DNA from: Steinernema hermaphroditum
Taxonomy: Eukaryota > Nematoda > Chromadorea > Rhabditida > Steinernematidae
Direction: 5' to 3'
Assembly (NCBI GenBank): GCA_030435675.1
Contig: CM059621.1
Location: 10,664,001 to 10,728,000, forward strand
DNA length: 64,000 nucleotides
This document shows, piece by piece, positions 42,413-53,577 of this stretch. Both the position numbers and the translations under genes were made by a program. The notes below the pieces were generated by a model. The model saw only the letters and a program-made list of their open reading frames with translations, made no database searches and was not told where the DNA came from. The first letter of the stretch is position 1. Each line of letters opens with the position of its first letter.

Positions 42413-45007
42413 TTATCGTCCTCTGGGTTGGGCCCCTCCGAATGCCCTAGACATCGCGTCTGCCATTACATTCTTTTTCCCCGCGATGTGGACGATCTCC
42501 AGTTGGAAGTGCGTGAGCAACTCTGATACATACCGGTCTACACGCTTGCTATCGCATCTGCGGTTTGAGAAGGCTCCCACAAGCGGTCGGTGATCCGTGA
42601 GTACCATGCATGGAGTAAATCTTATATATTGCTCAAACTTCTCGCATGCAAAGCGGATGGCAAGCGCTTCTAGGTCGAAAGCGGGATACTTCCGTTCTGC
42701 TTCCGAAGATCGACGGGATGCGAAGTGTATCGGTCGATAGTGTCCTTCACGATCTCCCTGACACAATACCGCTCCTAGACCGTCGACGCTGGCGTCCGTC
42801 ATGATAACGAATTTCCTCAGAGGGTCGGTTAGTGCGGCATCGAAGTCCGGGAATTGGAGGGTCACTTCCTGACATAGTTTCTCCTTCAGTAGCTCGAAGG
42901 CTTTGTGACAGCTCTCGTCGAACACGAAGGGTGATTTCGGCTTCATGAGTTGATGGAGCGGCGAGGCGGTCTGTGCGAATCCTTGAACAAATTTACGATT
43001 GTAAGAAGCCATTCCCAGGAACCGCTGCAATTCCTTCGTGTTTTTGGGTTCCGGAAAGTCCTTGATTGGCGCTACTTTGTCTGGATCCATCCTCAGTCCG
43101 TCCTTCGTAAGCAGATGTCCCAAGAACTTGACCTCGTTCTTTGCCAAACAACATTTCTTCGCCTTTAAACGAAGGCCGGCGGCTTTTAGTCGATCGAGCA
43201 CTTCTTTCAGGTGCGATACGTGCTCCTCCCATGTCTCCGATGCCACCAGTATGTCATCGACGTACACGAACACGAATTTTGTCAGGATGTCCTCAAAAAT
43301 CCCCTCGATGGCCCGTTGAAACGTAGCTACTGCGTTCGTCAGTCCAAACGGCATCACTGTAAACTCGTATAGTCCTGTCGGTGATGTAAACGCGGTCTTC
43401 TGCACCGAATCGGGATCCATTCGAATCTGCCAGTACCCAGAGAGAAGGTCGAATGTTGAGAAGAACTTCTTATTGCAGAAGGACGACAGCATGTCATTGA
43501 TGTTGGGTACAGGAAATGCGTCTTTTTCAGTGACACCGTTCAGCTTCCTGTAGTCGACGCACATCCGGATCGATCCGTCCTTCTTTTTTACCAATACGAT
43601 CGGGCTTGCCCAAGGGGAGTGGGACTTGCGGATGATTCCCTGGGCTAGGTATTTACGGACCATGTCTATCACTTCTCCTCTCATCGCTTGCGGTACAAGT
43701 CTACGGTTGCACTTGATAGGTGAGGCCGAACCTGTGTCAACCTTGTGCGTCACTATGTCACTCTGGGTGAGCTCCGAATCGTTGACCGCGAAGCAGTCAG
43801 CCGACTCTGTGACGAGATTCGCAATCGTATTCCACATCTCCTGCGTGGTCGACCCGCAGTTCGTCTTTATCTGGTCGAGCAGATCCTCGATGCGTACGCC
43901 TGTCTTATGGGCGGTGTCCTCGTCGTCTATTAGGTTGAGTGTGAACGGAAGATCACCGTCATCTTCCTTCGAAAAACAAGTGAATGCTGTCTCGTACTCT
44001 CCTTTGCCGGTCTGCGTCTTGTGAGGCTCGTTGTCGAATACTTGTACTACTTCGCTAGCGAAGCCAATCACACTGTTGCTCTCCAGATGGATGGGAAGCC
44101 GGCTCGTATTGTGTACACACCACTGGACTATCTCCGCGCCATCTCCCACCAGAGCTGATTCTAGGCGAGCGGTGTTATCTGCGAAGTCGTGTGGTTCCAA
44201 GATGTACAAAACTTCGTTCCGTCGGGTGAAGTGGACCGTTATCACTTTGGACTCCTTCGGCTGTACACGCGTAGTACGCATAACGCGTATAGGAATCCTC
44301 GATTCCTTCTTAGCTCGATCAGATTCATGTAGCGAAGTCAAGCTGTGGTGACTTTCGTTCCGGCGATCAAAAAATTCGAATCCTAACTTGTCTAAGAGAT
44401 CAGTGCCAATGATCATATCGTGACCAAAAGTGTCCGCTGCCACTGTGAATCTAACGGTCGGTAGTTCTGTCTCCTTGTACCGGACGGGGAGATCTACTTC
44501 ACCAACAACCTTGAGCGGTTGACCATTGGACGCAATGCACGGCAGTCTGTCCACCGTGTGAATGAGTTTTCCTTTCTCTCCAGCGATAGTAGTGTAGCAC
44601 CCCTGCGACAGAATAGAGATCGACGCTCCGGTATCTAGGAGTCCGCGCACGAAGAGGCCTTGAATTTCCATTTGCAGTGTCGGAACAAATCCAGGTTGTG
44701 AGGGGCGAGTGTCCTCAAGCCTTTTTCCCTTCTCCTTGTCTTCCTTTTTGACTTGATTTGCGCGATTATTTGGTGGACGTATGTACTTCTGTGAAGCGAT
44801 TCGGGCGCTGAGGCTGGTTTCCCGCGTACGTTGGTCGCTGCGCATACTGATTGCCCTGATTTTGTATGTGGGGCGTACGGTATCCTGCGGACGCATGTCG
44901 GCGGAAAGTTTCCACAGCTGCCGGTGAAACGAATCGTTGTCGATAGCTCGGACGTTGCGATTCGTTCCGACGAAGACGGTTGCCCACTGGTGTCTCACGA
45001 ATGGCAC
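42413..45007 (-). CDS. Retrotransposon pol (protease, reverse transcriptase, RNase H)
   Basis: An 864-codon frame. Aspartic protease with LLDTGASISIL; reverse transcriptase with SPWASPIVLVKKKDGSIRMC, the catalytic YVDDILVA box and FLGHLLTKDGL; RNase H with MTDASVDGLGAVLCQ and the closing HIAGKKNVMADAMSRAFG. After RNase H the frame stops, so the zinc-binding and DDE parts of integrase are absent. It overlaps the end of gag by about 240 bases in another frame, implying a frameshift for Gag-Pol. There are no internal stops, so the remaining part looks intact. Confidence 0.93.
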   Translation of the reverse strand: MPFVRHQWATVFVGTNRNVRAIDNDSFHRQLWKLSADMRPQDTVRPTYKIRAISMRSDQRTRETSLSARIASQKYIRPPNNRANQVKKEDKEKGKRLEDTRPSQPGFVPTLQMEIQGLFVRGLLDTGASISILSQGCYTTIAGEKGKLIHTVDRLPCIASNGQPLKVVGEVDLPVRYKETELPTVRFTVAADTFGHDMIIGTDLLDKLGFEFFDRRNESHHSLTSLHESDRAKKESRIPIRVMRTTRVQPKESKVITVHFTRRNEVLYILEPHDFADNTARLESALVGDGAEIVQWCVHNTSRLPIHLESNSVIGFASEVVQVFDNEPHKTQTGKGEYETAFTCFSKEDDGDLPFTLNLIDDEDTAHKTGVRIEDLLDQIKTNCGSTTQEMWNTIANLVTESADCFAVNDSELTQSDIVTHKVDTGSASPIKCNRRLVPQAMRGEVIDMVRKYLAQGIIRKSHSPWASPIVLVKKKDGSIRMCVDYRKLNGVTEKDAFPVPNINDMLSSFCNKKFFSTFDLLSGYWQIRMDPDSVQKTAFTSPTGLYEFTVMPFGLTNAVATFQRAIEGIFEDILTKFVFVYVDDILVASETWEEHVSHLKEVLDRLKAAGLRLKAKKCCLAKNEVKFLGHLLTKDGLRMDPDKVAPIKDFPEPKNTKELQRFLGMASYNRKFVQGFAQTASPLHQLMKPKSPFVFDESCHKAFELLKEKLCQEVTLQFPDFDAALTDPLRKFVIMTDASVDGLGAVLCQGDREGHYRPIHFASRRSSEAERKYPAFDLEALAIRFACEKFEQYIRFTPCMVLTDHRPLVGAFSNRRCDSKRVDRYVSELLTHFQLEIVHIAGKKNVMADAMSRAFGGAQPRGR

Positions 45008-46823
45008 TCAGTTCTGTGTCCATGCGAATTGCATGTGCGACTATTTCGTCGTACGACAGGTTTTGCAGGGATGTCATGGCCGTCGATAACTGCGTATTGT
45101 TGAGTCCGGCACGGAAGTAGTAGCCCAGGAGCATCTCTGTACTGCTCTCACTAGCAGTTGGAAACGCTCGCTTGACTGTTCGTGCTACGCGACTGCTGTA
45201 TTCCTTGACAGGCTCGTTGTAACTACGTTTCAGGCCTTTGGTCAGAATGTGTACCGCCTCTACGGAGTCGGTGCTGGATTCGGAGAAATAAAGGAAGGTC
45301 GTGCTCTCCTCTTAACTCCAAACCTCTCTCTTTTCGGAGTCCTCTCTCCTCGTGCCCCAGGCACACCTCGCGGGTAAAACCTCCTCCGCGGATCTCGACC
45401 GACGAATATCTCACCTAATCCTTCTCAAAGACAATTCCAAATCAACTCAAACTCAGCTCTAGACTTCAAGACTCAAAAGGGACACAAGGGTTCAACACAA
45501 AACTTTTATTCTGCCGAAGCAGACAATCTCCACCAGTTCTCGTACCGGGGGGACGGGCCAAGAGATCTCGCCGAGGCTTCTTTTATTGCGGCGATTCGGA
45601 CTCCGGGGCGGTCGCGTTGCGTCGTGGCTTCTGGTCTTCAGTCGGCGGCTCGGGGGCGTCGGATTCCTCGGCAGGGTCGGGGTCCTTCTCGTCGTCTTCG
45701 TGCTCCTCGCTCCATGCGATCTCCTTGAAGACGTCCTGCACGACGGGGATGGCAGCGGCGAATCGGAGGCATCTAAATGTATCTGTTGCGAGGAACATCT
45801 GATCGCAATGTTTTGGGAATGAGCTAGTTTCCCGCATTGGGCTTTTTGTAGGCCCTCAACCCTTACAGAGATCTGTTTTGTCATGGATTGTTTTATATCT
45901 TCGTACGAGTTTCCTTCGTCTTTCAGGAGTTTTCCCAAAATGCGCTCCGCCCGATCCTTGCATTTCTCTCGCAAGAATTCTAACTTCTCCTCTGCGTCGC
46001 AGCCCTTCGTCATTTTTCCGAATCGATGGAAGAAATTCGTCACTTCGCCAATGCTCTCGAATCCCGTCAGCGGTTTGAGTTTTTCCAATTCCTGCCTGCG
46101 GCTCGCTGACATTTGCAGGTTGAGTATAGTGTTTAATTGATTGGTCAATGTAACCATCTGTTGGCTTTCGGCCGTTGGTTGCACAGGATACGGCGCAGTC
46201 GGATGCCACGGTGGTTGGTAGTTCAGCATCTCCGGTACGTTGTGTGGCGTGGGCATCTGATACGCCCAGTGTGAAGCCGTTCTTGGCCCATAGGGAAGGT
46301 GCATCCTCGGGAGTGCATAAGGACCGTGTGGCGGTGCTGACGGTTGACCCAGCTTATGCGTGGTCTGCTGACCGGGCGCGCCCACTACAGACGGGTTCAC
46401 AGACAAAGTAGCCGACGCAGACGGCGTGACATGCGCAACACTGGATTTTGCAGCGAGCGGTGGAATTTCTTCATGAACCTTCGTTTCTGCGTCCCGCAGA
46501 ATGGCAGAAATAGCAGGCGCTATGTCGGGGCGTTGCGCAAACAGTGTACGGATAGTGTCCTGCCAGTTGTCGCTCAGGTTGGTGCTGGCCGCCTTACGAT
46601 AACTGTCCAGTAGTTGGCCGGACTGCCAATCTTCTTCCTGTGACTCCTTTACGCTGGCGTCCTCAGGGTTTTCCACGCACGGGCTGGTGTTGTCCTCTTG
46701 CAAGTGTTCGACTTGCAGTTCTTCCTCGGAGTTGAGGCGTTCCAGCTCGGCGATCAGCTGTAGGCGGCGACGGGCGTTCTGTGCGGCAGCACGTTTATTG
46801 CTCTGATTACTCATTCCGCTCAT
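44766..46823 (-). CDS. Retrotransposon gag, interrupted
   Basis: Starts MSGMSNQSNKRAAAQNARRR. The N-terminal half is acidic then Pro/Tyr-rich; a helical capsid-like part follows (LNTILNLQMSASRRQELEKL, ERILGKLLKDEGNSYEDIK). Around 45868 the gag character stops. After about 570 bases of unlike sequence it resumes near 45297 in a frame encoding DSVEAVHILTKGLKRSYNEP and RMDTELSAI, ending at 44766. No CCHC zinc knuckle is visible. As it stands the frame cannot make one full Gag without removal of the insert, by splicing or otherwise. Confidence 0.75.
45297..45868 (-). other. Insert within gag: probable captured or spliced segment
   Basis: Minus-strand segment starting with a donor-like GTAAGG and containing a frame (45837-45583) whose product is acidic and proline-rich (SEEHEDDEKDPDPAEESD) and ends at TAA, followed by two AATAAA words (near 45590 and 45510). 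It resembles the 3' end of a cellular gene more than a retroelement. Neither edge shows an obvious target duplication. It could also be a spliced alternative exon. I recognise no source gene in this window. Confidence 0.5.
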
Positions 46824-47030
46824 TGTTTGTTTTTGAGGAACCGTGACTGCTGGTGAGTACTAGAATCGCTGTGGAATTCTGACCTCCGCTAGAGTCTTAG
46901 TCCTGCTAAACCGTTCAGCGGTGTTATGGCTCGCTACGGAGCGCTCACACTGAGAAACCAAGAAAATTTGAAGAAGGTGGAGACGCTTGTGTCTCTCTGG
47001 AGTCGTGGTTGACGGGGGAAAAGCCGTTCC

Positions 47031-47047
47031 GCGAACTCGGGGCACCA
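47031..47047 (-). other. Primer-binding site of the LTR element
   Basis: Minus-strand TGGTGCCCCGAGTTCGC begins three bases after the 5' LTR end (GTTACAACA). The leading TGG fits the CCA end of a primer tRNA; which tRNA is not clear. Confidence 0.7.
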
Positions 47048-47049
47048 AA

Positions 47050-47249
47050 TGTTGTAACGCACTCGATAAGGGGTACGCACGGCCGGTCGTATGCAGCGTG
47101 GGGAACCGAATAACAAAATATCTTTATTCGACTGTCCCGTGCAACACACAAAAAACACACTGCCGATTAAAACCCCCACACGGCACAGCAGCCCCAGTCT
47201 AGACAGTCACCGCTAGACAGTCGTGCCAGGACAGGCATCTTACTACATC
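47050..47249 (-). repeat. 5' LTR, complete
   Basis: Plus-strand reading starts TGTTGTAAC and ends CTTACTACA at 47247, giving the canonical TG..CA ends and short imperfect terminal inverted repeats (TGTTGTAA against TGTAGTAA). Its 172 bases from 47078 are identical to the 3' copy. Confidence 0.85.
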
Positions 47250-47584
47250 GTGAGAAAATCTTCGGTCAGGTACTATAACAGACGACTTGTGGGTGATACG
47301 CAGCTACTATGCCCACATGAGTACTCCGGTAGCTTAGTTCTACTTTAAGGAATAAAGGCCATATGGGAGAAAATCACACTTCAGGAACGGCGTCTAAGAC
47401 CTCACATTTTCAAATTGGTCTCCGGAATAACTCTCCGAGTTCTCACTCGTGTCGCGGTGGCGAACGGTCGGTCCCTCCGGTCGGGTTGGTCAGACAGCAA
47501 ACCCTGTGGCAGTTGTGACTGTTCCGGCTTCCAGAGGGAATTGGGACACCCGGAAGCCGTAGTCCCACCACCGCTGACAACAAG

Positions 47585-47922
47585 ATGTCCGACGCCAGGA
47601 ATCCGACGCCCGACGCTGCGTGAGATGTCATCCCGAAGGTCGCCGACGCTCTGAGGACACCAACACTGAGAAAGACGCAACCCCGAACCACGGACTCATC
47701 TCTCCGTAGTAGATGCGAGCTCAGAAGCCTCCTCAAACGCCCCGAGAAGAAGAAGTTCGGCCGCCATTTCCGGAGTTTCGCCGATTCCCAGATGCCCCGT
47801 GAAGCGCGCCCTCTCCCACCGGTTCGACATCAACGCCGCGCCAGGAATGAAGCCGTCTACAAGCGATATCCTCTGTTGTCTATTAATCGGTGTCGTGCAA
47901 GGCGTAACGCCTTTGATTCATG
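47585..47922 (+). pseudogene. Decayed copy of the 110-residue gene in the right inverted arm
   Basis: Starts ATGTCCGACGCCAGGAAT, as in the intact copy, then shifts frame and meets a TGA after 12 codons. Downstream pieces still match the intact protein in other frames (for example the segment around CCGTGAAGCGCGCC near 47796). It lies within the right arm (47437-47925) of the inverted duplication. Confidence 0.65.
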
Positions 47923-48067
47923 AAGAAAATCGTGAAATCGTGAATAACTCTCCACTTTGAGCTGAGGATTCCTCTTTGCTGTTCATATAGCATTCTCTTA
48001 GCTCGGTCTTACTGTAATCTGTGCTCGTCCATAAATGACGACTCCAGAGTAAATCACTCAGAATAAG

Positions 48068-48196
48068 ATGAGGAGGTCAACAAAGTGGATCAAAACATTT
48101 TTCGACTTCAAACATCGGATTTTCAAGGAACGCGGCATCCGACTCCTTCCCGAGAAGTGGGACGTGGTTGTCCAGTCAGACGGTGAATACCTCGAG
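48068..48196 (+). pseudogene. Mariner-type transposase C-terminal relic
   Basis: A short frame reading WIKTFFDFKHRIFKERGI, then LLPEKWDVVVQSDGEYLE, which matches the C-terminal end of mariner transposases (W-x-x-F/Y-F, a G-I-x-x-L-P-x-K/R-W segment, then V-V-x-x-x-G-x-Y). The catalytic D,D34D part is absent upstream. It ends at a T-run. No terminal inverted repeats were identified. Confidence 0.65.
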
Positions 48197-49812
48197 AAAA
48201 TTTTTTTTTTCATTTTTAAGAAAAGTTATCTCTTCACTCACATTCAAATTTCAGAGCTTGAGTGAAGACAATGTCCGATCGAGTGGTGAATATTGAGTGA
48301 TATATGATATCTAAGCTACTGATGTGAATAAAATGTAAGTGTAAGATTTTCAATGCAGCAACCGAATAGAAAAGACAGTCTGTCATCCACCAGAGGACCT
48401 GTGTGTATCCCTTCGTATTTCCGTTGAGTTGGTCATAAGCGTCGATCGAGGAGAGCGCCACTTTCTGGGAAATCATCACAGAAAAAAGCGAATGGCCACC
48501 ATCGAGATGCTCTGGAATTGGGTGTTCCCGTGATAAATTACGGCGATTAGAGCCGAGATCCTGAGAGGGTGTTTTTGTGGTTCCGGAGCGAGCGGCGCGG
48601 GAACGACTTGTCAGAGATTAATGGCCGCCCTGAATTATTCAGCGGAGCGCGCAGAAGCCGCTCAGATCCATCGCCGCTCCACCAGCTCCGCCTTGATTCC
48701 TCTGTTATCTTAAGTTCTTCTCATACTGATATTGCACTGGAGGCGCTTTTCATCTTCTACTCTTGTTCGGTGCACAATCGAGGGCTCGCATGGCTTTACC
48801 TTGCCACCACATGTATCTTTTTGTGATCAACCGCATCATCGAGGAAAGCTCTTGAACCTGAATTCTCCAAAGCTTTCCAAAAAGTATGGTGTGCTTGGAC
48901 ACATGCCTTCACAATGCTGGAAGTTCCACGGCACTGTAACCCATTCGGTACTGGGTGTCAATCAAGAAGGCTCCCTCCCCCTCACCTCCCTCTCATCAGC
49001 GCCACCGATCGATCATCTCCCTCATTTCACATTCGGGTATTCAAAGAGAATTCATATTCGTGCACTTTGGGTTCTCGGCGCGCGAGGCTCTCCGGAGGCG
49101 ACGGTCGCCAGAATCCTCTTTGTTCGCGGCGAGGTTCTGGACTCGCCTAAGTCGCCGAATTTATGCTAATGGAATTCATCGCGTCTTCGGAATTCGCGCC
49201 GCGCGCTGATCTTCGTCCAAACTCTGTCCCTTTTGAGTGATATTTTGACGTTTTTGAGTCCGCTTCTCTCCTAGGGATTTCCGTCGGAAAGCTGTTCCGA
49301 TTCTCTCCTTCTCCATTTTGGCCCATTTTGTGCATCCGTGATCAGTCCAGATTCCTTCTATATGTTCTCTTTGCATCTCTTTGACAACTTTCATATCTCT
49401 GCAAGACCGTCAGTGATCTAGAAGTCTTGGACGGTTCCATATTGACCAAGAGCACAAAATCTGCATTTCTGTTTCACTAAACTAATACAGTATGATTACT
49501 CTGAAGATCTGCCTTTTGGAAAGAACCTTCTTAAAGCCGAATCACGAAGATTCTGTGTTTATCCGGGGGATGCACACCACTCCTTCAACCTTAACCCTCT
49601 TAGCCGAGTTCTCGAGGACCTCTCCATCAGAACCGACTTCTGCTTCCCCCGGCCACGCCGAGCACTTTGTTCATTAGGCCCAAAGAAAGACACAAAGACC
49701 AACGGTACAACTCGGGCCCCCGCTGAGTGTCCTCCGGGGATCCACCCGCGCACTTTCCCCTGAATCCTCTGCGCGTCGATCGTGTGGATCGCCTCTTTAT
49801 CCGAGATTTATT
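48197..49812. other. Gene-free interval
   Basis: About 1.6 kb to the right of the mobile-element region. Frames up to about 145 codons (48732-49169) show no domain or splice pattern. A GC-rich patch around 49.0-49.2 kb may be regulatory for the next gene. Confidence 0.35.
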
Positions 49813-50098
49813 ATGCCGGTCGTTCCCGGAGAGGCCGACGGCGGCGACTTTTTGACGGATCCGTTGTCACCGTTGATGGAACGGCGCCGTCGATGGCAGA
49901 CGATGTTTGCGCGACGCATCAACTTGAGGGAACGTGTCGGGGTTAGAGTCTTCCGGAACGGACACTTCCACTACCGTACCCGTTTCAGGACGGAACGACC
50001 TTCCTCGGAATCCTTCGCTGTCATGGGGAATCCGAGCCAACACGGGAACTTCCATTAGAAGGCGTAGATGTCAGGAGGGCTCGTTCCTCTCTGGATGA
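49813..50098 (+). CDS. Small basic hypothetical protein, 76 residues
   Basis: Two exons (49813-49933 and 49989-50098) sum to 231 bases. The intron ends CTACCGTACCCGTTTCAG, one of the clearest cases of the TACCGTA motif in this window, which supports the gene model. The product starts MPVVPGEADGGDFLTDPL and is arginine-rich after that (MERRRRWQTMFARRINLRER). No signal peptide, membrane segment or known domain is visible. It lies upstream of the cation-type receptor on the same strand. Confidence 0.45.
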
Positions 50099-50861
50099 AA
50101 AATGAGAGAATAGGGATAGAGAAATTAAGAGATCAATCAACCTTCGAGAAGTTCATTTGCATTTCGATGATAGACGACCTAAATTCTGATTGGGTTCTTG
50201 TCGCCGTTCTATTTCCGTCACTGATCCTTGGCTCCTTGACCCTTCTGACAGTCGAAGGCGCCCACGTGTGAGAAACTGAGGATAGCTACTAAAGAGATAG
50301 GAGAAACGAAGCATTTCCTGAATCCATCTCTTGTTCCTTCTTTTCATTGGCCTCCACGTAATCTGACCCTTCTCGGTGCTGATAGCGTCCGTTCTGTTTT
50401 GGCTCAAGTTCTGAGAGCTCTTCTATTTTCGTGAACTCTATTAATTTGACCAATTTGTGTCGATCGGAAAAGGACTTGGCCGGGAAAATAGGACTAGAAG
50501 TGTCCTTGCATTCAAGAAGTACATCCCTAGAACGTCGTGGAACGTCGGGAAACAAAGATGCCCCGCATTAAGACACCTCGAGGGGAACACACACAGCGTC
50601 GGCACTTCGGCCAATTAGGGCACGAATTCTCACATTTCCTAAGCACCCTCTGGTCGGGCCTATCGATCGGATTGCTTCCCGCTCGACGCCTTCCCGGGCG
50701 CGGGACGCAGAAGGTGTCTCGGAAGGGCCTAATGAACCTTCGTCGTTTCAGACCCGTCGCCTCAGCCACGAATCTCGGATCGAAGCCTCTGGGCGGAGTC
50801 CTCGCCGCGCGCCGACCCTCTATGGTGGCCGTCGCCGTCGTCGCCCTAATTGCCCGAGCCC
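50099..50861. other. Gene-free interval upstream of the cation-type receptor
   Basis: About 760 bases with short frames on both strands and no recognisable content. The right half is GC-rich and leads into the receptor start. Confidence 0.35.
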
Positions 50862-53577
50862 ATGTCGGCCCTTTTGACGTTTCCACTCCTATTGCTCTTC
50901 TACAATATTAATGGTAACCACACCGGCCCGACGACCACCCACGTCGACCGTATCCCCCTCGACTCGCTGCCCAGCGAGGTCTCCTCGGGCTACGTCCGAT
51001 CGGTGCCCGAGGCGATGTACTCACTGCGGACGAACGAGGTCGAGGCCCCCCTGCACCCGCCTAACCCCGAGACGGCCCTCTACGTGCCGGTCAGCCTCAA
51101 GGAGGCTCCCAAGGCGCCCTTCGACCCCATCGACTCGGACCGCGTGGCCACCGCCCGACAAACAAGTACTGTAGCCCTTCCCCGGACGACTCGTGAATTA
51201 ATAATGCGCATGAGGAACCCTGTTTTCGGCGCTCGATTAAACGAAATTGTGGCCACCGAGGCCAATTCGAACGCCACAAAAACGAGGCCGAAGTGCCAAA
51301 CAAAGGCGCTTTAGGGGGGGGGGGGCGCGGACAAAGGTTACGAATCGGCGGAAAATCGAAAGTTCGCGGCGCGTAGGGGAATTCGTTTACCGCTACTTTG
51401 CATTTCTGAGAGCCGTCGGAGAACAGGCTTGCACGCCGCTCTATAGGGAATGCCTAGCAGGGAGAGGGTTACTGTATGGGACGTTGATGAGATGAGTGCT
51501 TGCAGAGCTGATGGCCGATGGCACCGAGGAGCACCTCTACAGGACGCTGCTTGACCCGGCGCGATACGAGAAGGATGTGCGGCCGACGGTGCATCACTCG
51601 ATGCCGACAAACGTCACTTTCGGATTCTTGCTCAACCAGATCGTCGAGATGGTGCGTTCTCCACCTTCCACTTCATCTCAGCAGCATTAGGGCTGCTCTC
51701 TTGAAAATCCTAGACGCATATCGTGTTTTTCCGAATAATCCAATAAGACCAGAGGATTGGATGAAAGGCCCAAATGCGTCGTTTGATTGATGCGCGCCCT
51801 CCTCAACAGCTTTTGGTACAAACATCAAGCTCAGGGCATAAGAACCACAACTTGGACAGCCAGAAGGCGTGTGACTGTCGGTGCCTTCAGGATGAACGGA
51901 ACCAGGTGCTGACCACGCGGAGCTGGCTCAACGTGAACTGGTTCGACCCTCGACTTGTGTGGAACGCCTCGGAGTGGGGCGGCATCAAGGTGCTCTACGT
52001 GCCCTATCAGAAGCTCTGGAAGCCGGACATCATCCTCGTCAACAAGTGAGTGTGCAGGCCTAGGGGAGAGACGGCGCCCTTCAGTGCCGTCCGCGAGTAC
52101 TACGGGTCGCTGGTGAGCACGGACATCATGACGACGAGCGAGGGGAACGTCACCTGGCTCTTCTCGGCGATCTTCAAGTCCAGCTGCCAGATCCGGGTAC
52201 GATACTACCCCTTCGACGACCAGGAGTGCGAGTTGAAGTTCGCCTCGTGGAGCCACGAGAAGCGCGAAATCGACCTCGGCCTCACGACGGACAAGGGCGA
52301 CCTCTCCAGCTACATGAACAACTCCGAATTCGACCTCATGGAGATGCGCGCCATCCGCGAGGTCGTCCAGTTCCCCACCGATGGCGGCGCGCGCTGGCCC
52401 ATGATCGTAATCCGCATCCGCATGCATCGGCGGCCCCTCTTCTACGTCTTCAACCACGTAGGTCGCCGCGCCCGGGCCTAACCTCTCCTCCGGCTCCAGA
52501 TCCTGCCATGCGTGCTCATCTCATCGATGGCCGTCCTCGGCTTCTTCATGCCCCCGGAGACCGGAGAGAAGATCAACATGTGTATCACCACGATGCTCAG
52601 CATGGGCGTCTACCTGCAGTCGATCACGGAGTCCATCCCGCCGACTTCCGAGGCCGTGCCCCTCATAGGCATGTACTACGTCGCCTCGCTCTTCATGGTG
52701 TGCCTCGCCACCTGCGTCAACGTCATCACTCTCAACGTGCACCGCTCCGGCGCCGCCAACCAGGGCCGCCACGTACCTTGGTGGATGGAGAAGTACATCC
52801 TCGGCTACATGGCCACCTTCCTCCGCATGACCATCCACGAGCCCGACTCCATTACCTTACTCAAGACCGCCCAGGTAACCCTGTTGACCGTAACCGATCC
52901 GACAGCCTTTGCTCAGTCGAAGAAGTCGATAATTCGGCGGTCGAGCCTTCTCCGCGACCTTAAACGCATCAAGAACATGGAGAACCGCCAGGGGAAACAA
53001 AAGGAGAGCGCCGTCTGCGATTGTCTCATCGCAGAGGCTACGGTATTCCCCTTCTATTAGGCCCTCCCCGTGACCTCTTCTTCAGCAGCGTCCGCCCCAC
53101 GACTTCTACAGCGACATGGAGCTCTCGCTGCTCAACAATAACGACGAAACCATTCGGCCCGACCCTCCCTACTCGAGTGAAAGTGCATTCATGGGACGTC
53201 TGGTCAAAGAACAGGTACCCTCACCCTCCCAGAAGACTCACCTCTCCCAGATCATGCCCCGCATGTCGACCAGTCGACCCTCGATGCTCAACGAGTTCGA
53301 GGACCGCTTCCGGAAGATGCTGAAGAGGATATACCGTAGTCTCCAGCAGCACGAGATCCGAGAAGAGGTACCGTACCCCTCCGTTCCTCAGCCAAGTCCC
53401 ACTTTTCAGATCCTGGACGAGCGGCAGCGGATCCAGTGGCAGTGGCAGCAGCTCGCCTCCGTCGTCGACCGCTTCCTGCTCGTCCTCTTCTTCTCCGCCA
53501 CCTGCTCCACCATCGCCTTCTTCCTGGTGCTCCCCGTCGCTCTGCGGGACGCCCAGGGACACCCTCTTTTCATCTGA
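50862..53577 (+). CDS. Cation-type Cys-loop receptor subunit (nAChR-like)
   Basis: Nine exons (50862-51165, 51506-51651, 51891-52045, 52085-52457, 52500-52874, 52917-53042, 53086-53214, 53251-53367, 53410-53577) sum to 1,893 bases, 630 residues. A signal peptide (MSALLTFPLLLLFYN) precedes a long N-terminal stretch. The binding domain has WFDPRLVWN, WKPDIILVN and a Cys-loop with 13 residues between cysteines, ending YYPFDDQEC. M1 begins ILPCVLISSMAVLGF; M2 follows GEK (GEKINMCITTMLSMG), the cation-selective signature. Loop C lacks the vicinal cysteine pair, so it is a non-alpha subunit. The M3-M4 loop is charged, and M4 is FLLVLFFSATCSTIAFFLVL. The intron after exon 1 holds a run of G at about 51313-51325. 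Confidence 0.92.

Larger units (their letters stand above)
42085..47249 (-). mobile_element. Gypsy-like LTR retrotransposon lacking integrase
   Basis: A 5.2-kb element read on the minus strand: 5' LTR (47247-47050), primer-binding site, interrupted gag (46823-44766), pol with protease, reverse transcriptase and RNase H (45007-42413), polypurine tract, and a shortened 3' LTR (42256-42085). The two LTR copies share 172 bases with no difference that I can see, so insertion or exchange was recent. The RT carries YVDD and the domain order is Ty3/gypsy-like. Only about 150 bases separate the pol stop from the LTR, so there is no integrase and no envelope. No target-site duplication can be scored because one LTR end is missing. 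Confidence 0.9.

Noticed and set aside
51313..51325. Run of G in an intron of the cation-type receptor
   Set aside because: A plain homopolymer, possibly a sequencing length artefact; nothing suggests function.
52226..52963. A 245-codon plus-strand frame over the cation-type receptor
   Set aside because: Shifted reading of receptor exons; His/Arg/Pro-rich and without features.
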